A stretch of DNA of 64,000 bases from Apostichopus japonicus (Eukaryota; Echinodermata; Holothuroidea; Aspidochirotida; Stichopodidae), in contig NC_092577.1 of NCBI RefSeq assembly GCF_037975245.1, positions 17,498,013-17,562,012 on the forward strand. The letters run 5' to 3'. Both the position numbers and the translations under genes were made by a program. Below, piece by piece: positions 52,262 through 62,986 of the stretch. How positions within the stretch are numbered: the first letter of the stretch is position 1; the number at the start of each line of letters is the position of its first letter. The notes under the pieces are model-generated. The model had not been told where the DNA came from, did no database searches, and saw nothing but the letters and a program-made list of their open reading frames with translations.

Positions 52262-52328
52262 TTATTTTCATAATTGATAACACGACGATGATGAGAAATT
52301 GAAATGGCCTACATTGACCTCTTTTTAT

Positions 52329-52448
52329 GTCTACGGCCACATCACGTTGACTATACCGGTTCTCGTCCGATCACCGATGTCAAGCAACGTAGAGCGCAGT
52401 CAGTACTTGGATGGGTGACCGCCTGGGAATACTGGGTGCCGCAGGCTT
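52329..52448 (+). rRNA. 5S rRNA gene, T50 and C114 mosaic
   Basis: C12 T19 T50 A70 C114, the only full copy in the window with both T50 and C114. A likely gene-conversion product of its T50 neighbour. A 280-base spacer follows. Confidence 0.93.
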
Positions 52449-52728
52449 TTATTTTCATAATTGATAACACTATGTTGCCACGACGATGACAAATTGAAAT
52501 GGCCTTCATTGTCTTTCCACAAGGAAAGTGTCTTGCCACGAGGAAAGCGATTTGAAAATCGAATATATTAATAAATAACTCGTTTGTTTTTATATATTAG
52601 AATTGTCTACATATATATGTAAAATACAGATTGACATAATATATATTAAATCCATTCATGTATAATATATATTAAATCCACTGATCATAACCTACCAGAC
52701 AACTAGCCTACATTTCGCCTCTTGGAAT

Positions 52729-52848
52729 GTCTACGGCCACATCACGATGACTATACCGGTTCTCGTCCGATCACCGAAGTCAAGCAACGTAGAGCGCAGT
52801 CAGTACTTGGATGGGTGACCGCCTGGGAATACTGGGTGCCGTAGGCTT
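52729..52848 (+). rRNA. 5S rRNA gene, helix II variant
   Basis: C12 A19 A50 A70 T114. A 67-base spacer follows. Confidence 0.95.
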
Positions 52849-52915
52849 TTATTTTCATAATTGATAACACGACGATGATGAGAAATTGAAATGGTCTACA
52901 TTGACCTCTTGTTAT

Positions 52916-53035
52916 GTCTACGGCCACATCACGTTGACTATACCGGTTCTCGTCCGATCACCGATGTCAAGCAACGTAGAGCGCTGTCAGTACTTGGATG
53001 GGTGACCGCCTGGGAATACTGGGTGCCGTAGGCTT
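52916..53035 (+). rRNA. 5S rRNA gene, double variant (T50, T70)
   Basis: C12 T19 T50 T70 T114. A 67-base spacer follows. Confidence 0.92.
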
Positions 53036-53102
53036 TTATTTTCATAATTGATAACACGACGATGATGAGAAATTGAAATGGCCTACATTGACCTCTTTTT
53101 AT

Positions 53103-53222
53103 GTCTACGGCCACATCACGTTGACTATACCGGTTCTCGTCCGATCACCGAAGTCAAGCAACGTAGAGCGCAGTCAGTACTTGGATGGGTGACCGCCTGG
53201 GAATACTGGGTGCCGCAGGCTT
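53103..53222 (+). rRNA. 5S rRNA gene, helix I variant
   Basis: C12 T19 A50 A70 C114. Start of a block of eight 402-base units. A 282-base spacer follows. Confidence 0.95.
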
Positions 53223-53504
53223 TTATTTTCATAATTGATAACACTATGTTGCCACGACGATGACAAATTGAAATGGCCTTCATTGTCTTTCCACAAGGAA
53301 AGTGTCTTGCCACGAGGAAAGCGATTTGAAAATCGAATATATTAATAAATAACTCGTTTGTTTTTATATATTCGAATTTTCTACATATAGATGTAAAATA
53401 TAGATTAACATAATATATATTAAATCCATTCATGTATAATATATATATTAAATCCACTAATCATAACCTACCAGACAACTAGCCTACATTTCGCCTCTTG
53501 GAAT

Positions 53505-53624
53505 GTCTACGGCCACATCACGATGACTATACCGGTTCTCGTCCGATCACCGAAGTCAAGCAACGTAGAGCGCAGTCAGTACTTGGATGGGTGACCGCCT
53601 GGGAATACTGGGTGCCGTAGGCTT
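53505..53624 (+). rRNA. 5S rRNA gene, helix II variant
   Basis: C12 A19 A50 A70 T114. A 282-base spacer follows. Confidence 0.95.
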
Positions 53625-53906
53625 TTATTTTCATAATTGATAACACTATGTTGCCACGACGATGAGAAATTGAAATGGCCTTCATTGTCTTTCCACAAGG
53701 AAAGTGTCTTGCCACGAGGAAAGCGATTTGAAAATCGAATATATTAATAAATACCTCGTTTGTTTTTATATATTAGAATTTTCTAGATATATATGTAAAA
53801 TATAGATTAACATAATATATATTAAATCCATTCATGTATAATATATATATTAAATCCACTGATCATAACCTACCAGACAAGTAGCCTACATTTCGCCTCT
53901 TGGAAT

Positions 53907-54026
53907 GTCTACGGCCATATCACGTTGACTATACCGGTTCTCGTCCGATCACCGAAGTCAAGCAACGTAGAGCGCAGTCAGTACTTGGATGGGTGACCGC
54001 CTGGGAATACTGGGTGCCGCAGGCTT
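53907..54026 (+). rRNA. 5S rRNA gene, helix I variant
   Basis: T12 T19 A50 A70 C114; the upstream spacer has TTTCGCC where T12 copies usually have TTTCACC. A 282-base spacer follows. Confidence 0.95.
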
Positions 54027-54308
54027 TTATTTTCATAATTGATAACACTATGTTGCCACGACGATGAGAAATTGAAATGGCCTTCATTGTCTTTCCACAA
54101 GGAAAGTGTCTTGCCACGAGGAAAGCGATTTGAAAATCGAATATATTAATAAATAACTCGTTTGTTTTTATATATTCGAATTTTCTACATATAGATGTAA
54201 AATATAGATTAACATAATATATATTAAATCCATTCATGTATAATATATATATTAAATCCACTGATCATAACCTACCAGACAACTAGCCTACATTTCGCCT
54301 CTTGGAAT

Positions 54309-54428
54309 GTCTACGGCCACATCACGATGACTATACCGGTTCTCGTCCGATCACCGAAGTCAAGCAACGTAGAGCGCAGTCAGTACTTGGATGGGTGACC
54401 GCCTGGGAATACTGGGTGCCGTAGGCTT
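54309..54428 (+). rRNA. 5S rRNA gene, helix II variant
   Basis: C12 A19 A50 A70 T114. A 282-base spacer follows. Confidence 0.95.
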
Positions 54429-54710
54429 TTATTTTCATAATTGATAACACTATGTTGCCACGACGATGAGAAATTGAAATGGCCTTCATTGTCTTTCCAC
54501 AAGGAAAGTGTCTTGCCACGAGGAAAGCGATTTGAAAATCGAATATATTAATAAATAACTCGTTTGTTTTTATATATTCGAATTTTCTACATATAGATGT
54601 AAAATATAGATTAACATAATATATATTAAATCCATTCATGTATAATATATATATTAAATCCACTGATCATAACCTACCAGACAACTAGCCTACATTTCGC
54701 CTCTTGGAAT

Positions 54711-54830
54711 GTCTACGGCCACATCACGATGACTATACCGGTTCTCGTCCGATCACCGAAGTCAAGCAACGTAGAGCGCAGTCAGTACTTGGATGGGTGA
54801 CCGCCTGGGAATACTGGGTGCCGTAGGCTT
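54711..54830 (+). rRNA. 5S rRNA gene, helix II variant
   Basis: C12 A19 A50 A70 T114. A 282-base spacer follows. Confidence 0.95.
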
Positions 54831-55112
54831 TTATTTTCATAATTGATAACACTATGTTGCCACGACGATGAGAAATTGAAATGGCCTTCATTGTCTTTCC
54901 ACAAGGAAAGTGTCTTGCCACGAGGAAAGCGATTTGAAAATCGAATATATTAATAAATACCTCGTTTGTTTTTATATATTAGAATTTTCTAGATATATAT
55001 GTAAAATATAGATTAACATAATATATATTAAATCCATTCATGTATAATATATATATTAAATCCACTGATCATAACCTACCAGACAAGTAGCCTACATTTC
55101 ACCTCTTGGAAT

Positions 55113-55232
55113 GTCTACGGCCATATCACGTTGACTATACCGGTTCTCGTCCGATCACCGAAGTCAAGCAACGTAGAGCGCAGTCAGTACTTGGATGGGT
55201 GACCGCCTGGGAATACTGGGTGCCGTAGGCTT
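55113..55232 (+). rRNA. 5S rRNA gene, structure-intact (T12 form)
   Basis: T12 T19 A50 A70 T114. The only structure-intact copy with long spacers on both sides and the only T12 copy with T114. A 282-base spacer follows. Confidence 0.96.
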
Positions 55233-55514
55233 TTATTTTCATAATTGATAACACTATGTTGCCACGACGATGAGAAATTGAAATGGCCTTCATTGTCTTT
55301 CCACAAGGAAAGTGTCTTGCCACGAGGAAAGCGATTTGAAAATCGAATATATTAATAAATAACTCGTTTGTTTTTATATATTCGAATTTTCTACATATAG
55401 ATGTAAAATATAGATTAACATAATATATATTAAATCCATTCATGTATAATATATATATTAAATCCACTAATCATAACCTACCAGACAACTAGCCTACATT
55501 TCGCCTCTTGGAAT

Positions 55515-55634
55515 GTCTACGGCCACATCACGATGACTATACCGGTTCTCGTCCGATCACCGAAGTCAAGCAACGTAGAGCGCAGTCAGTACTTGGATGG
55601 GTGACCGCCTGGGAATACTGGGTGCCGTAGGCTT
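55515..55634 (+). rRNA. 5S rRNA gene, helix II variant
   Basis: C12 A19 A50 A70 T114. A 282-base spacer follows. Confidence 0.95.
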
Positions 55635-55916
55635 TTATTTTCATAATTGATAACACTATGTTGCCACGACGATGAGAAATTGAAATGGCCTTCATTGTCT
55701 TTCCACAAGGAAAGTGTCTTGCCACGAGGAAAGCGATTTGAAAATCGAATATATTAATAAATACCTCGTTTGTTTTTATATATTAGAATTTTCTAGATAT
55801 ATATGTAAAATATAGATTAACATAATATATATTAAATCCATTCATGTATAATATATATATTAAATCCACTGATCATAACCTACCAGACAAGTAGCCTACA
55901 TTTCACCTCTTGGAAT

Positions 55917-56036
55917 GTCTACGGCCATATCACGTTGACTATACCGGTTCTCGTACGATCACCGAAGTCAAGCAACGTAGAGCGCAGTCAGTACTTGGAT
56001 GGGTGACCGCCTGGGAATACTGGGTGCCGCAGGCTT
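55917..56036 (+). rRNA. 5S rRNA gene, A39 variant, upstream of LINE copy 3
   Basis: T12 T19 A39 A50 A70 C114, as at 18165. The spacer before the LINE has TTCGAATTTTC where copies 1 and 2 have TTAGAATTTTC. Confidence 0.95.
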
Positions 56037-56258
56037 TTATTTTCATAATTGATAACACTATGTTGCCACGACGATGAGAAATTGAAATGGCCTTCATTGT
56101 CTTTCCACAAGGAAAGTGTCTTGCCACGAGGAAAGCGATTTGAAAATCGAATATATTAATAAATAACTCGTTTGTTTTTATATATTCGAATTTTCTACAT
56201 ATAGATGTAAAATATAGATTAACATAATATATATTAAATCCATTCATGTATAATATAT

Positions 56259-56527
56259 GTCGTGGTGTGATACAGTGTGATACAGTGGATACAGTGTGAT
56301 ACAGTCGTGGCGCGGTTGGTTGTGCTCTTTGTTAGCTGTTTTCTTTGTTACTTTTTTCGAACTTACTTGTTCCACGTTTTCTTCAACCTGCAACATCCAA
56401 GTTCTTGGATGCTAGCGGGTTTTTATTACTGTGTTTCATTTTGGACCGTTAAACTGTAGGAGTTTTGTAGGTAATTTTTGAAGTCGCCAAGGCGACGAAG
56501 GCCGCCAAGGCGTGTGCTAGTGCGAAC
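56259..56527 (+). promoter_or_regulatory. LINE copy 3 5' UTR
   Basis: Tandem GTGATACA block at about 56265-56305 and GC-rich leader, as in the other copies. Confidence 0.5.
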
Positions 56528-57769
56528 ATGGGTTCCGCGAAACCATCAATACAACGTTTGAAAACTAACAGTGTTAGGGTATTTGACAATGGACATAGCT
56601 ATGGAGACATACTGAAATCGATATCTGAGGATCTTGGGAATAATAGAATTGTGGGATGTGTTAAGACGTCAGGGCACTGGATTGTGACATTGAAGAATGA
56701 ATCTGATGCGGAACTTATCCAGGAAACCGGCCTTAATATTAAAGGCGACCATTGTAATGTTACCGGAGTGGAAAAATTTATACTAACGGTGAGTCTTTTT
56801 GGGGTACCCTGTTACATTTCTGACGAAGAACTTTCGGCTAAGCTAGAGGAATACGGATGCTCAATTAAATCCAAATGGACGCGAAAATACTATTCCGACT
56901 ATCCAGACGTGGAAAACGGTATTCGATTCGTAAGAGTACAGTTGCCAAATAATGCCAAAAGCCTGCCCTACGCAATTACGATTGCTGGTGTACATCTAAG
57001 ACTTAAACACAACAGCCAATCTAAAGTCTGTAACAACTGCTTGAGCGACACCCATGTCATGAAAGAATGTCCCCAGTACGTATGTAGAGAATGTAATAAC
57101 CAGGGCCACACGGAGAGCCGTTGCCCTAGGATAAAGTGCTTTAGATGCCAAAACTTTGGTCATAAAAGTTTCCTATGCACGGAGCAACCACCTGAGGAAG
57201 ATAACGATGTCGAACCAGAGAAGCCTTCAGACAATGGTGAGATGGACACAGAAACTGAACCTTCTAACGTCACTGAGAGCGCCAACAAGGAAACAGTTCC
57301 CGGGGGCCCACCAGCTCAACCCACAGTGCAACCTCCTGACACGGTAGATCAAGCCAACCGGAACAAGGACCAAATTGAGGAGACTCTGCCTACCAACACC
57401 CAGCCACAGCAGAAACAACCGAAATCTCCCAAGAAAGCGAAGGCTACGACCACAGCGACCAAGAAAAATCCCACCGACGAAGCACAGAAATCCCGACTAC
57501 AAAGAAAACCCGACTACAAACCAGGAAGTAATGGAGACACCACTGAAACTGTAAATGACTCTATGGCACACCTTAAAAGGCAGATGTCTTTGGATGAGGA
57601 CAACTTCATTTTTGTAAGACACAAGAAGAAAATACCAACACCAAACCTTAGCAAGGCAAGAACCGTAACAAGCAAAAACAATCAAACCTCACTTCTATAT
57701 CGTCATCGTCATCATACTCTTTCTTGTTTTAATGGATCCAACAAAAAACAAAATAGAAACAAGGGATAA
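56528..57769 (+). CDS. LINE ORF1, gag-like zinc-knuckle protein (copy 3)
   Basis: 413 residues with no amino-acid change from copies 1 and 2. Three CCHC knuckles (Cys168-Cys217) follow the RRM-like half. The 3' end overlaps ORF2 by 38 bases. Full identity of ORF1 while ORF2 carries a few changes points to very recent common origin. Confidence 0.95.
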   Translation: MGSAKPSIQRLKTNSVRVFDNGHSYGDILKSISEDLGNNRIVGCVKTSGHWIVTLKNESDAELIQETGLNIKGDHCNVTGVEKFILTVSLFGVPCYISDEELSAKLEEYGCSIKSKWTRKYYSDYPDVENGIRFVRVQLPNNAKSLPYAITIAGVHLRLKHNSQSKVCNNCLSDTHVMKECPQYVCRECNNQGHTESRCPRIKCFRCQNFGHKSFLCTEQPPEEDNDVEPEKPSDNGEMDTETEPSNVTESANKETVPGGPPAQPTVQPPDTVDQANRNKDQIEETLPTNTQPQQKQPKSPKKAKATTTATKKNPTDEAQKSRLQRKPDYKPGSNGDTTETVNDSMAHLKRQMSLDEDNFIFVRHKKKIPTPNLSKARTVTSKNNQTSLLYRHRHHTLSCFNGSNKKQNRNKG

Positions 57770-60671
57770 TATTTCCTGTGAGTATTATAACATCGATAAG
57801 TATAATAATTTACCCCCTAGTAATGGTCTTACCATTTTCAATATGAACAGTAGGAGTCTTAACAAAAATTTTGATAATATTACCACTTTCATCTCATTAC
57901 TTAATAACGAATTCTCGATCATGGGCTTTACGGAAACTTGGTTGAATGACAATAATAATACATCCATCATCAATATTAATAATTATCGACTTGTAGAAAA
58001 ACACCGCCATAAAAGAAGGGGAGGTGGGGTTTGTTTATACATTAAAAAGAACTATAATTACAAATGCAGAGACGATCTCTCTGTATTTAATGACTCAATT
58101 GAGTCTCTTTTCATAGAGATCACACCCCAAAATGGCAGTAAGCATTACGTTATTGGTATTATTTATAGACCACCGACGGGTTCTTATGACGACTTTTATT
58201 TTCATGTGCAAAACATTTATGGCAAATTAACAGAATCACGTAGTAATTCTTATATCATGGGTGATTTCAACATTAACTTACTTGACGACCACTTATCTAC
58301 AGATTTCCTCAACTTAGCTTTCTCGAATAATTTTTATCCAGCAATAACAAATCCTACCCGTGTTGCAAGTACATCGTCTACTTTAATTGATAACATATTT
58401 ACTAATGATAATTCTGCAATTAACTCAGGCATATCTGTAACCGATATTACCGACCACTTTCCCATCTTCCTTGACAATAATTCAAGACTTAGAATCTATA
58501 ATAGAGATAGTAAACGTATTCGTAATTACAATATAAATAATATCAGTAATTTTATTTCCCAATTAGAATGTAAGCAATGGGATGATGTTCTTAATGAAAA
58601 GGATGCTAATGTATCCTATAATGTATTTTTTCATCATTTTAGTGATATGTACAATGACTGTTTTCCAGTGCAGGTTATTAATGTAAGGAAGAAACGTAAA
58701 AAGAGACATCCTTGGATTACTAGTGGTATATTAAAATCAATAAAAAAGAAAAATCAATTGTATAGACGCCAATTAAAGGATCCAACATCGAATAACAAGA
58801 AGGTATACCTTATTTATCGAAATAAATTAACAAATATTATCAGAACATCAAAGAAACTATACTTTCACAGTAAATTTATCGAGAGCAATAATAACATTAA
58901 TGGTACCTGGAAAACAGTCAATGAACTCTTACATAAAAATGCCAGTCAATCGTCATATCCTACGGCCTTTCACCATAACCAAAACGTTGTCACAGACAAC
59001 CAGGAAATTGCTAATGGTTTTAACAATTACTTTGTAAATGTAGGCCCTTCACTGGCCAGCAAGATTAAACCCCTTGAAAAAGCTGAGATTTTTTTGCATA
59101 AAAGCAGAAATCCCAACCCAAACTCTGTGTTCATATTCCCCGTGACAGAAGAAGAATTACTGAAAACGATCAACACTGCAATTAAACCCAAAAAGGCTGC
59201 AGGATATGACGATTTCAGTCCTGATATTATCAAACAGGCCGCTAAGTATATTGTCACACCACTTGCCCATATTTGTAACCTATCATTTAATACAGGTGTC
59301 TTTCCAGACAAGTTAAAAATTGCTAAAGTCTTACCAATTTACAAAAATGGCCAGAACAATGCATATGAAAATTACCGGCCAATATCGTTACTCTCTTGTT
59401 TTGCGAAACTTATAGAAAGACTATTGTTTAATCGTATTTGTAGATTCTTGGACAAACACAACATTCTTAATAAACAACAGTACGGATTTCGATACAATCA
59501 CTCCACTGAGCTCGCCCTGGCAGATGCAATTGATAATCTCTACAGTAAACTTGATCAACGTAAGACTTGCATTGGTGTATTCCTAGACTTAAGTAAAGCG
59601 TTTGATACCATTAATCATTCTATTTTACTGAATAAGATGCACTTTAATGGTATAAGAGGTACTACTCTGAATTGGTTCGACAGCTACCTATCTCACCGTC
59701 ACCAATTTACTGCGTATAAGTCACATAACTCTGATCTTGCCCAAGTCCCTTGTGGTGTACCACAGGGATCTATCCTGGGACCTCTGTTATTCATTATTTA
59801 TGTAAACGACATATGTCAAGTGTCCAATATTGCAAAAGTTACTTTGTTTGCTGATGACACCACTATTTTTTTTGACTCTGACAACATTAGCATCCTACCT
59901 ATTACTGTATCTAATGAACTAGAAAAGTTTAGTAACTGGTTTCGGTCAAACAAGCTTTCTATCAATGTCAACAAGACACACTACATTGTTTTTAATTCAT
60001 CCAACAACCCTCCTCAAGTTCACAACATTAATATGAATGGTACACCAATTAACAATGTTGACTACATAAAATTTTTAGGTGTATATATTGATTCAAAACT
60101 AAGTTGGCAACAACATATTTCAGCAATCTGTTCTAAGGTCGCAAGGAACATTGGTATACTCGCTATAATAAAACATTTCCTACCGACACACATTCTAAGA
60201 ATGATTTATAATACGCTCATTCTACCTCATCTGTCCTACTGTTCTATTATTTGGTCTGGTGCTAACATAACTTGTCTTGACCGTCTCAATAAACTACAAA
60301 AAGGCGCAATACGTAACATAACACATGCTGCATTTCGTCAGCATACTAGTCCATTGTTTAAAGGTCAAAACCTGCTGAAATTAAATGATATTATAAGGCT
60401 ACAACTTGCTGTATTTACGTATAAAGCATGGCATGGGCTACTTCCGGGTTCCTTTCATAATTTCTATACAATTAATGTAGAATTATACAATTATAATACC
60501 CGAAATAGACAAAATGCTCATTGCAACTTCTATCATACGAAATTAGGTACACGCAGCTTTCGCAACCGTGCAACTAAGTTATGGAACTCATTAAGCAATA
60601 CCGTTAAATCTAAGGCTACAAAGAATTCATTTAAGAAATGTTTAAAAAAAGAATTGATATCATCATATTAA
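57732..60671 (+). CDS. LINE ORF2, endonuclease and reverse transcriptase (copy 3)
   Basis: 979 residues, complete, with all endonuclease (Glu68, Asp178, Asn180, Asp241, His242) and reverse transcriptase motifs (FADD 706-709). Residue 235 is Ser where copies 1 and 2 have Phe, six residues before the catalytic Asp-His pair. Residue 714 is Phe, as in copy 1. The stop of copy 1 is absent, so codon 686 is Leu. Whether Ser235 affects the nuclease cannot be told from sequence. Confidence 0.96.
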   Translation: MDPTKNKIETRDNISCEYYNIDKYNNLPPSNGLTIFNMNSRSLNKNFDNITTFISLLNNEFSIMGFTETWLNDNNNTSIININNYRLVEKHRHKRRGGGVCLYIKKNYNYKCRDDLSVFNDSIESLFIEITPQNGSKHYVIGIIYRPPTGSYDDFYFHVQNIYGKLTESRSNSYIMGDFNINLLDDHLSTDFLNLAFSNNFYPAITNPTRVASTSSTLIDNIFTNDNSAINSGISVTDITDHFPIFLDNNSRLRIYNRDSKRIRNYNINNISNFISQLECKQWDDVLNEKDANVSYNVFFHHFSDMYNDCFPVQVINVRKKRKKRHPWITSGILKSIKKKNQLYRRQLKDPTSNNKKVYLIYRNKLTNIIRTSKKLYFHSKFIESNNNINGTWKTVNELLHKNASQSSYPTAFHHNQNVVTDNQEIANGFNNYFVNVGPSLASKIKPLEKAEIFLHKSRNPNPNSVFIFPVTEEELLKTINTAIKPKKAAGYDDFSPDIIKQAAKYIVTPLAHICNLSFNTGVFPDKLKIAKVLPIYKNGQNNAYENYRPISLLSCFAKLIERLLFNRICRFLDKHNILNKQQYGFRYNHSTELALADAIDNLYSKLDQRKTCIGVFLDLSKAFDTINHSILLNKMHFNGIRGTTLNWFDSYLSHRHQFTAYKSHNSDLAQVPCGVPQGSILGPLLFIIYVNDICQVSNIAKVTLFADDTTIFFDSDNISILPITVSNELEKFSNWFRSNKLSINVNKTHYIVFNSSNNPPQVHNINMNGTPINNVDYIKFLGVYIDSKLSWQQHISAICSKVARNIGILAIIKHFLPTHILRMIYNTLILPHLSYCSIIWSGANITCLDRLNKLQKGAIRNITHAAFRQHTSPLFKGQNLLKLNDIIRLQLAVFTYKAWHGLLPGSFHNFYTINVELYNYNTRNRQNAHCNFYHTKLGTRSFRNRATKLWNSLSNTVKSKATKNSFKKCLKKELISSY

Positions 60672-60761
60672 ATTATGTAAATGAGTTATTTACTTCAGCA
60701 GTTTCTGTTCATTATGTAACAAACATTCAATTTGTATTTATTCATTTTTTTTTTTTCTTTA

Positions 60762-60809
60762 GGGAGTCTTCCACTTTGTTAAGCTTTTAAGCTTTATGGA
60801 AGACTTCCC
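60762..60809 (+). other. 3' UTR hairpin of LINE copy 3
   Basis: Same stem and palindromic loop as copies 1 and 2, followed by the (AAAT)n tail at 60835-60854. Confidence 0.75.
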
Positions 60810-60919
60810 TCCGCTTTGTACTTCTGTGGAAAAACAAATAAATAAATAAATAAATATATATATTAAATCCACTAATCATAACCTACCAGACAACTAGCCT
60901 ACATTTCGCCTCTTGGAAT

Positions 60920-61039
60920 GTCTACGGCCACATCACGATGACTATACCGGTTCTCGTCCGATCACCGAAGTCAAGCAACGTAGAGCGCAGTCAGTACTTG
61001 GATGGGTGACCGCCTGGGAATACTGGGTGCCGTAGGCTT
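60920..61039 (+). rRNA. 5S rRNA gene, helix II variant, downstream of LINE copy 3
   Basis: C12 A19 A50 A70 T114. Followed by the 280-base spacer with the LINE-linked private variants. Confidence 0.95.
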
Positions 61040-61319
61040 TTATTTTCATAATTGATAACACTATGTTGCCACGACGATGAGAAATTGAAATGGCCTTCAT
61101 TGTCTTTCCACAAGGAAAGTGTCTTGCCACAAGGAAAGCGATTTGAAAATCGAATATATTAATAAATACCTCGTTTGTTTTTATATATTAGAATTTTCTA
61201 GATATATGTCAAATATAGATTAACATAATATATATTAAATCCATTCATGTATAATTTATATATTAAATCCACTGATCATAACCTACCAGACAAGTAGCCT
61301 ACATTTCACCTCTTGGAAT

Positions 61320-61441
61320 GTCTACGGCCATATCACGTTGACTATACCGGTTCTCGTCCGATCACCGAAGTCAAGCAACGTAGAGCGCAGTCAGTACTTG
61401 GATGGGTGACCGCCTGGGGGAATACTGGGTGCCGCAGGCTT
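61320..61441 (+). rRNA. 5S rRNA gene, GG insertion
   Basis: 122 bases; T12 T19 A50 A70 C114 plus GG. A 75-base spacer follows. Confidence 0.93.
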
Positions 61442-61516
61442 TTATTTTCATAATTGATAACACTATGTTGCCACGACGATGAGAAATTGAAATGGCCTAC
61501 ATTGACCTCTTGTTAT

Positions 61517-61636
61517 GTCTACGGCCACATCACGTTGACTATACCGGTTCTCGTCCGATCACCGAAGTCAAGCAACGTAGAGCGCAGTCAGTACTTGGAT
61601 GGGTGACCGCCTGGGAATACTGGGTGCCGTAGGCTT
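61517..61636 (+). rRNA. 5S rRNA gene, structure-intact
   Basis: C12 T19 A50 A70 T114. A 67-base spacer follows. Confidence 0.96.
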
Positions 61637-61703
61637 TTATTTTCATAATTGATAACACGACGATGATGAGAAATTGAAATGGCCTACATTGACCTCTTGT
61701 TAT

Positions 61704-61823
61704 GTCTACGGCCACATCACGTTGACTATACCGGTTCTCGTCCGATCACCGAAGTCAAGCAACGTAGAGCGCAGTCAGTACTTGGATGGGTGACCGCCTG
61801 GGAATACTGGGTGCCGTAGGCTT
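61704..61823 (+). rRNA. 5S rRNA gene, structure-intact
   Basis: C12 T19 A50 A70 T114. A 76-base spacer follows. Confidence 0.96.
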
Positions 61824-61899
61824 TTATTTTTTATAATTGATAACACTATGTTGCCACGACGATGAGAAATTGAAATGGCCTACATTGACCGGTTTTTAT

Positions 61900-62019
61900 G
61901 TCTACGGCCACATCACGTTGACTATACCGGTTCTCGTCCGATCACCGAAGTCAAGCAACGTAGAGCGCAGTCAGTACTTGGATGGGTGACCGCCTGGGAA
62001 TACTGGGTGCCGTAGGCTT
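61900..62019 (+). rRNA. 5S rRNA gene, structure-intact
   Basis: C12 T19 A50 A70 T114. A 67-base spacer follows. Confidence 0.96.
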
Positions 62020-62086
62020 TTATTTTCATAATTGATAACACGACGATGATGAGAAATTGAAATGGCCTACATTGACCGGTTTTTAT

Positions 62087-62208
62087 GTCTACGGCCACAT
62101 CACGTTGACTATACCGGTTCTCGTCCGATCACCGAAGTCAAGCAACGTAGAGCGCAGTCAGTACTTGGATGGGTGACCGCCTGGGGGAATACTGGGTGCC
62201 GCAGGCTT
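62087..62208 (+). rRNA. 5S rRNA gene, GG insertion
   Basis: 122 bases; C12 T19 A50 A70 C114 plus GG. A 282-base spacer follows. Confidence 0.93.
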
Positions 62209-62490
62209 TTATTTTCATAATTGATAACACTATGTTGCCACGACGATGAGAAATTGAAATGGCCTTCATTGTCTTTCCACAAGGAAAGTGTCTTGCCACG
62301 AGGAAAGCGATTTGAAAATCGAATATATTAATAAATAACTCGTTTGTTTTTATATATTAGAATTGTCTACATATATATGTAAAATACAGATTAACATAAT
62401 ATATATTAAATCCATTCATGTATAATATATATATTAAATCCACTAATCATAACCTACCAGACAACTAGCCTACATTTCGCCTCTTGGAAT

Positions 62491-62610
62491 GTCTACGGCC
62501 ACATCACGATGACTATACCGGTTCTCGTCCGATCACCGAAGTCAAGCAACGTAGAGCGCAGTCAGTACTTGGATGGGTGACCGCCTGGGAATACTGGGTG
62601 CCGTAGGCTT
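62491..62610 (+). rRNA. 5S rRNA gene, helix II variant
   Basis: C12 A19 A50 A70 T114. A 67-base spacer follows. Confidence 0.95.
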
Positions 62611-62677
62611 TTATTTTCATAATTGATAACACGACGATGATGAGAAATTGAAATGGTCTACATTGACCTCTTGTTAT

Positions 62678-62797
62678 GTCTACGGCCACATCACGTTGAC
62701 TATACCGGTTCTCGTCCGATCACCGATGTCAAGCAACGTAGAGCGCAGTCAGTACTTGGATGGGTGACCGCCTGGGAATACTGGGTGCCGTAGGCTT
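62678..62797 (+). rRNA. 5S rRNA gene, box A edge variant
   Basis: C12 T19 T50 A70 T114. A 67-base spacer follows. Confidence 0.94.
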
Positions 62798-62864
62798 TTA
62801 TTTTCATAATTGATAACACGACGATGATGAGAAATTGAAATGGCCTACATTGACCTCTTGTTAT

Positions 62865-62986
62865 GTCTACGGCCACATCACGTTGACTATACCGGTTCTC
62901 GTCCGATCACCGAAGTCAAGCAACGTAGAGCGCAGTCAGTACTTGGATGGGTGACCGCCTGGGGGAATACTGGGTGCCGCAGGCTT
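62865..62986 (+). rRNA. 5S rRNA gene, GG insertion
   Basis: 122 bases; C12 T19 A50 A70 C114 plus GG. A 282-base spacer follows. Confidence 0.93.

Larger units (their letters stand above)
56259..60852 (+). mobile_element. non-LTR retrotransposon (LINE), copy 3, intact
   Basis: 4594 bases, both ORFs open, bounded by AATATAT at 56252-56258 and 60853-60859. Same length as copies 1 and 2, and differs from them by isolated base changes only. Confidence 0.96.

Noticed and set aside
2695-60852. The three LINE copies as an assembly duplication
   Set aside because: Each copy has its own base differences (stop at 6223, Leu714, Ser235) and partly different upstream units, so they are distinct. Long-read coverage would settle it.
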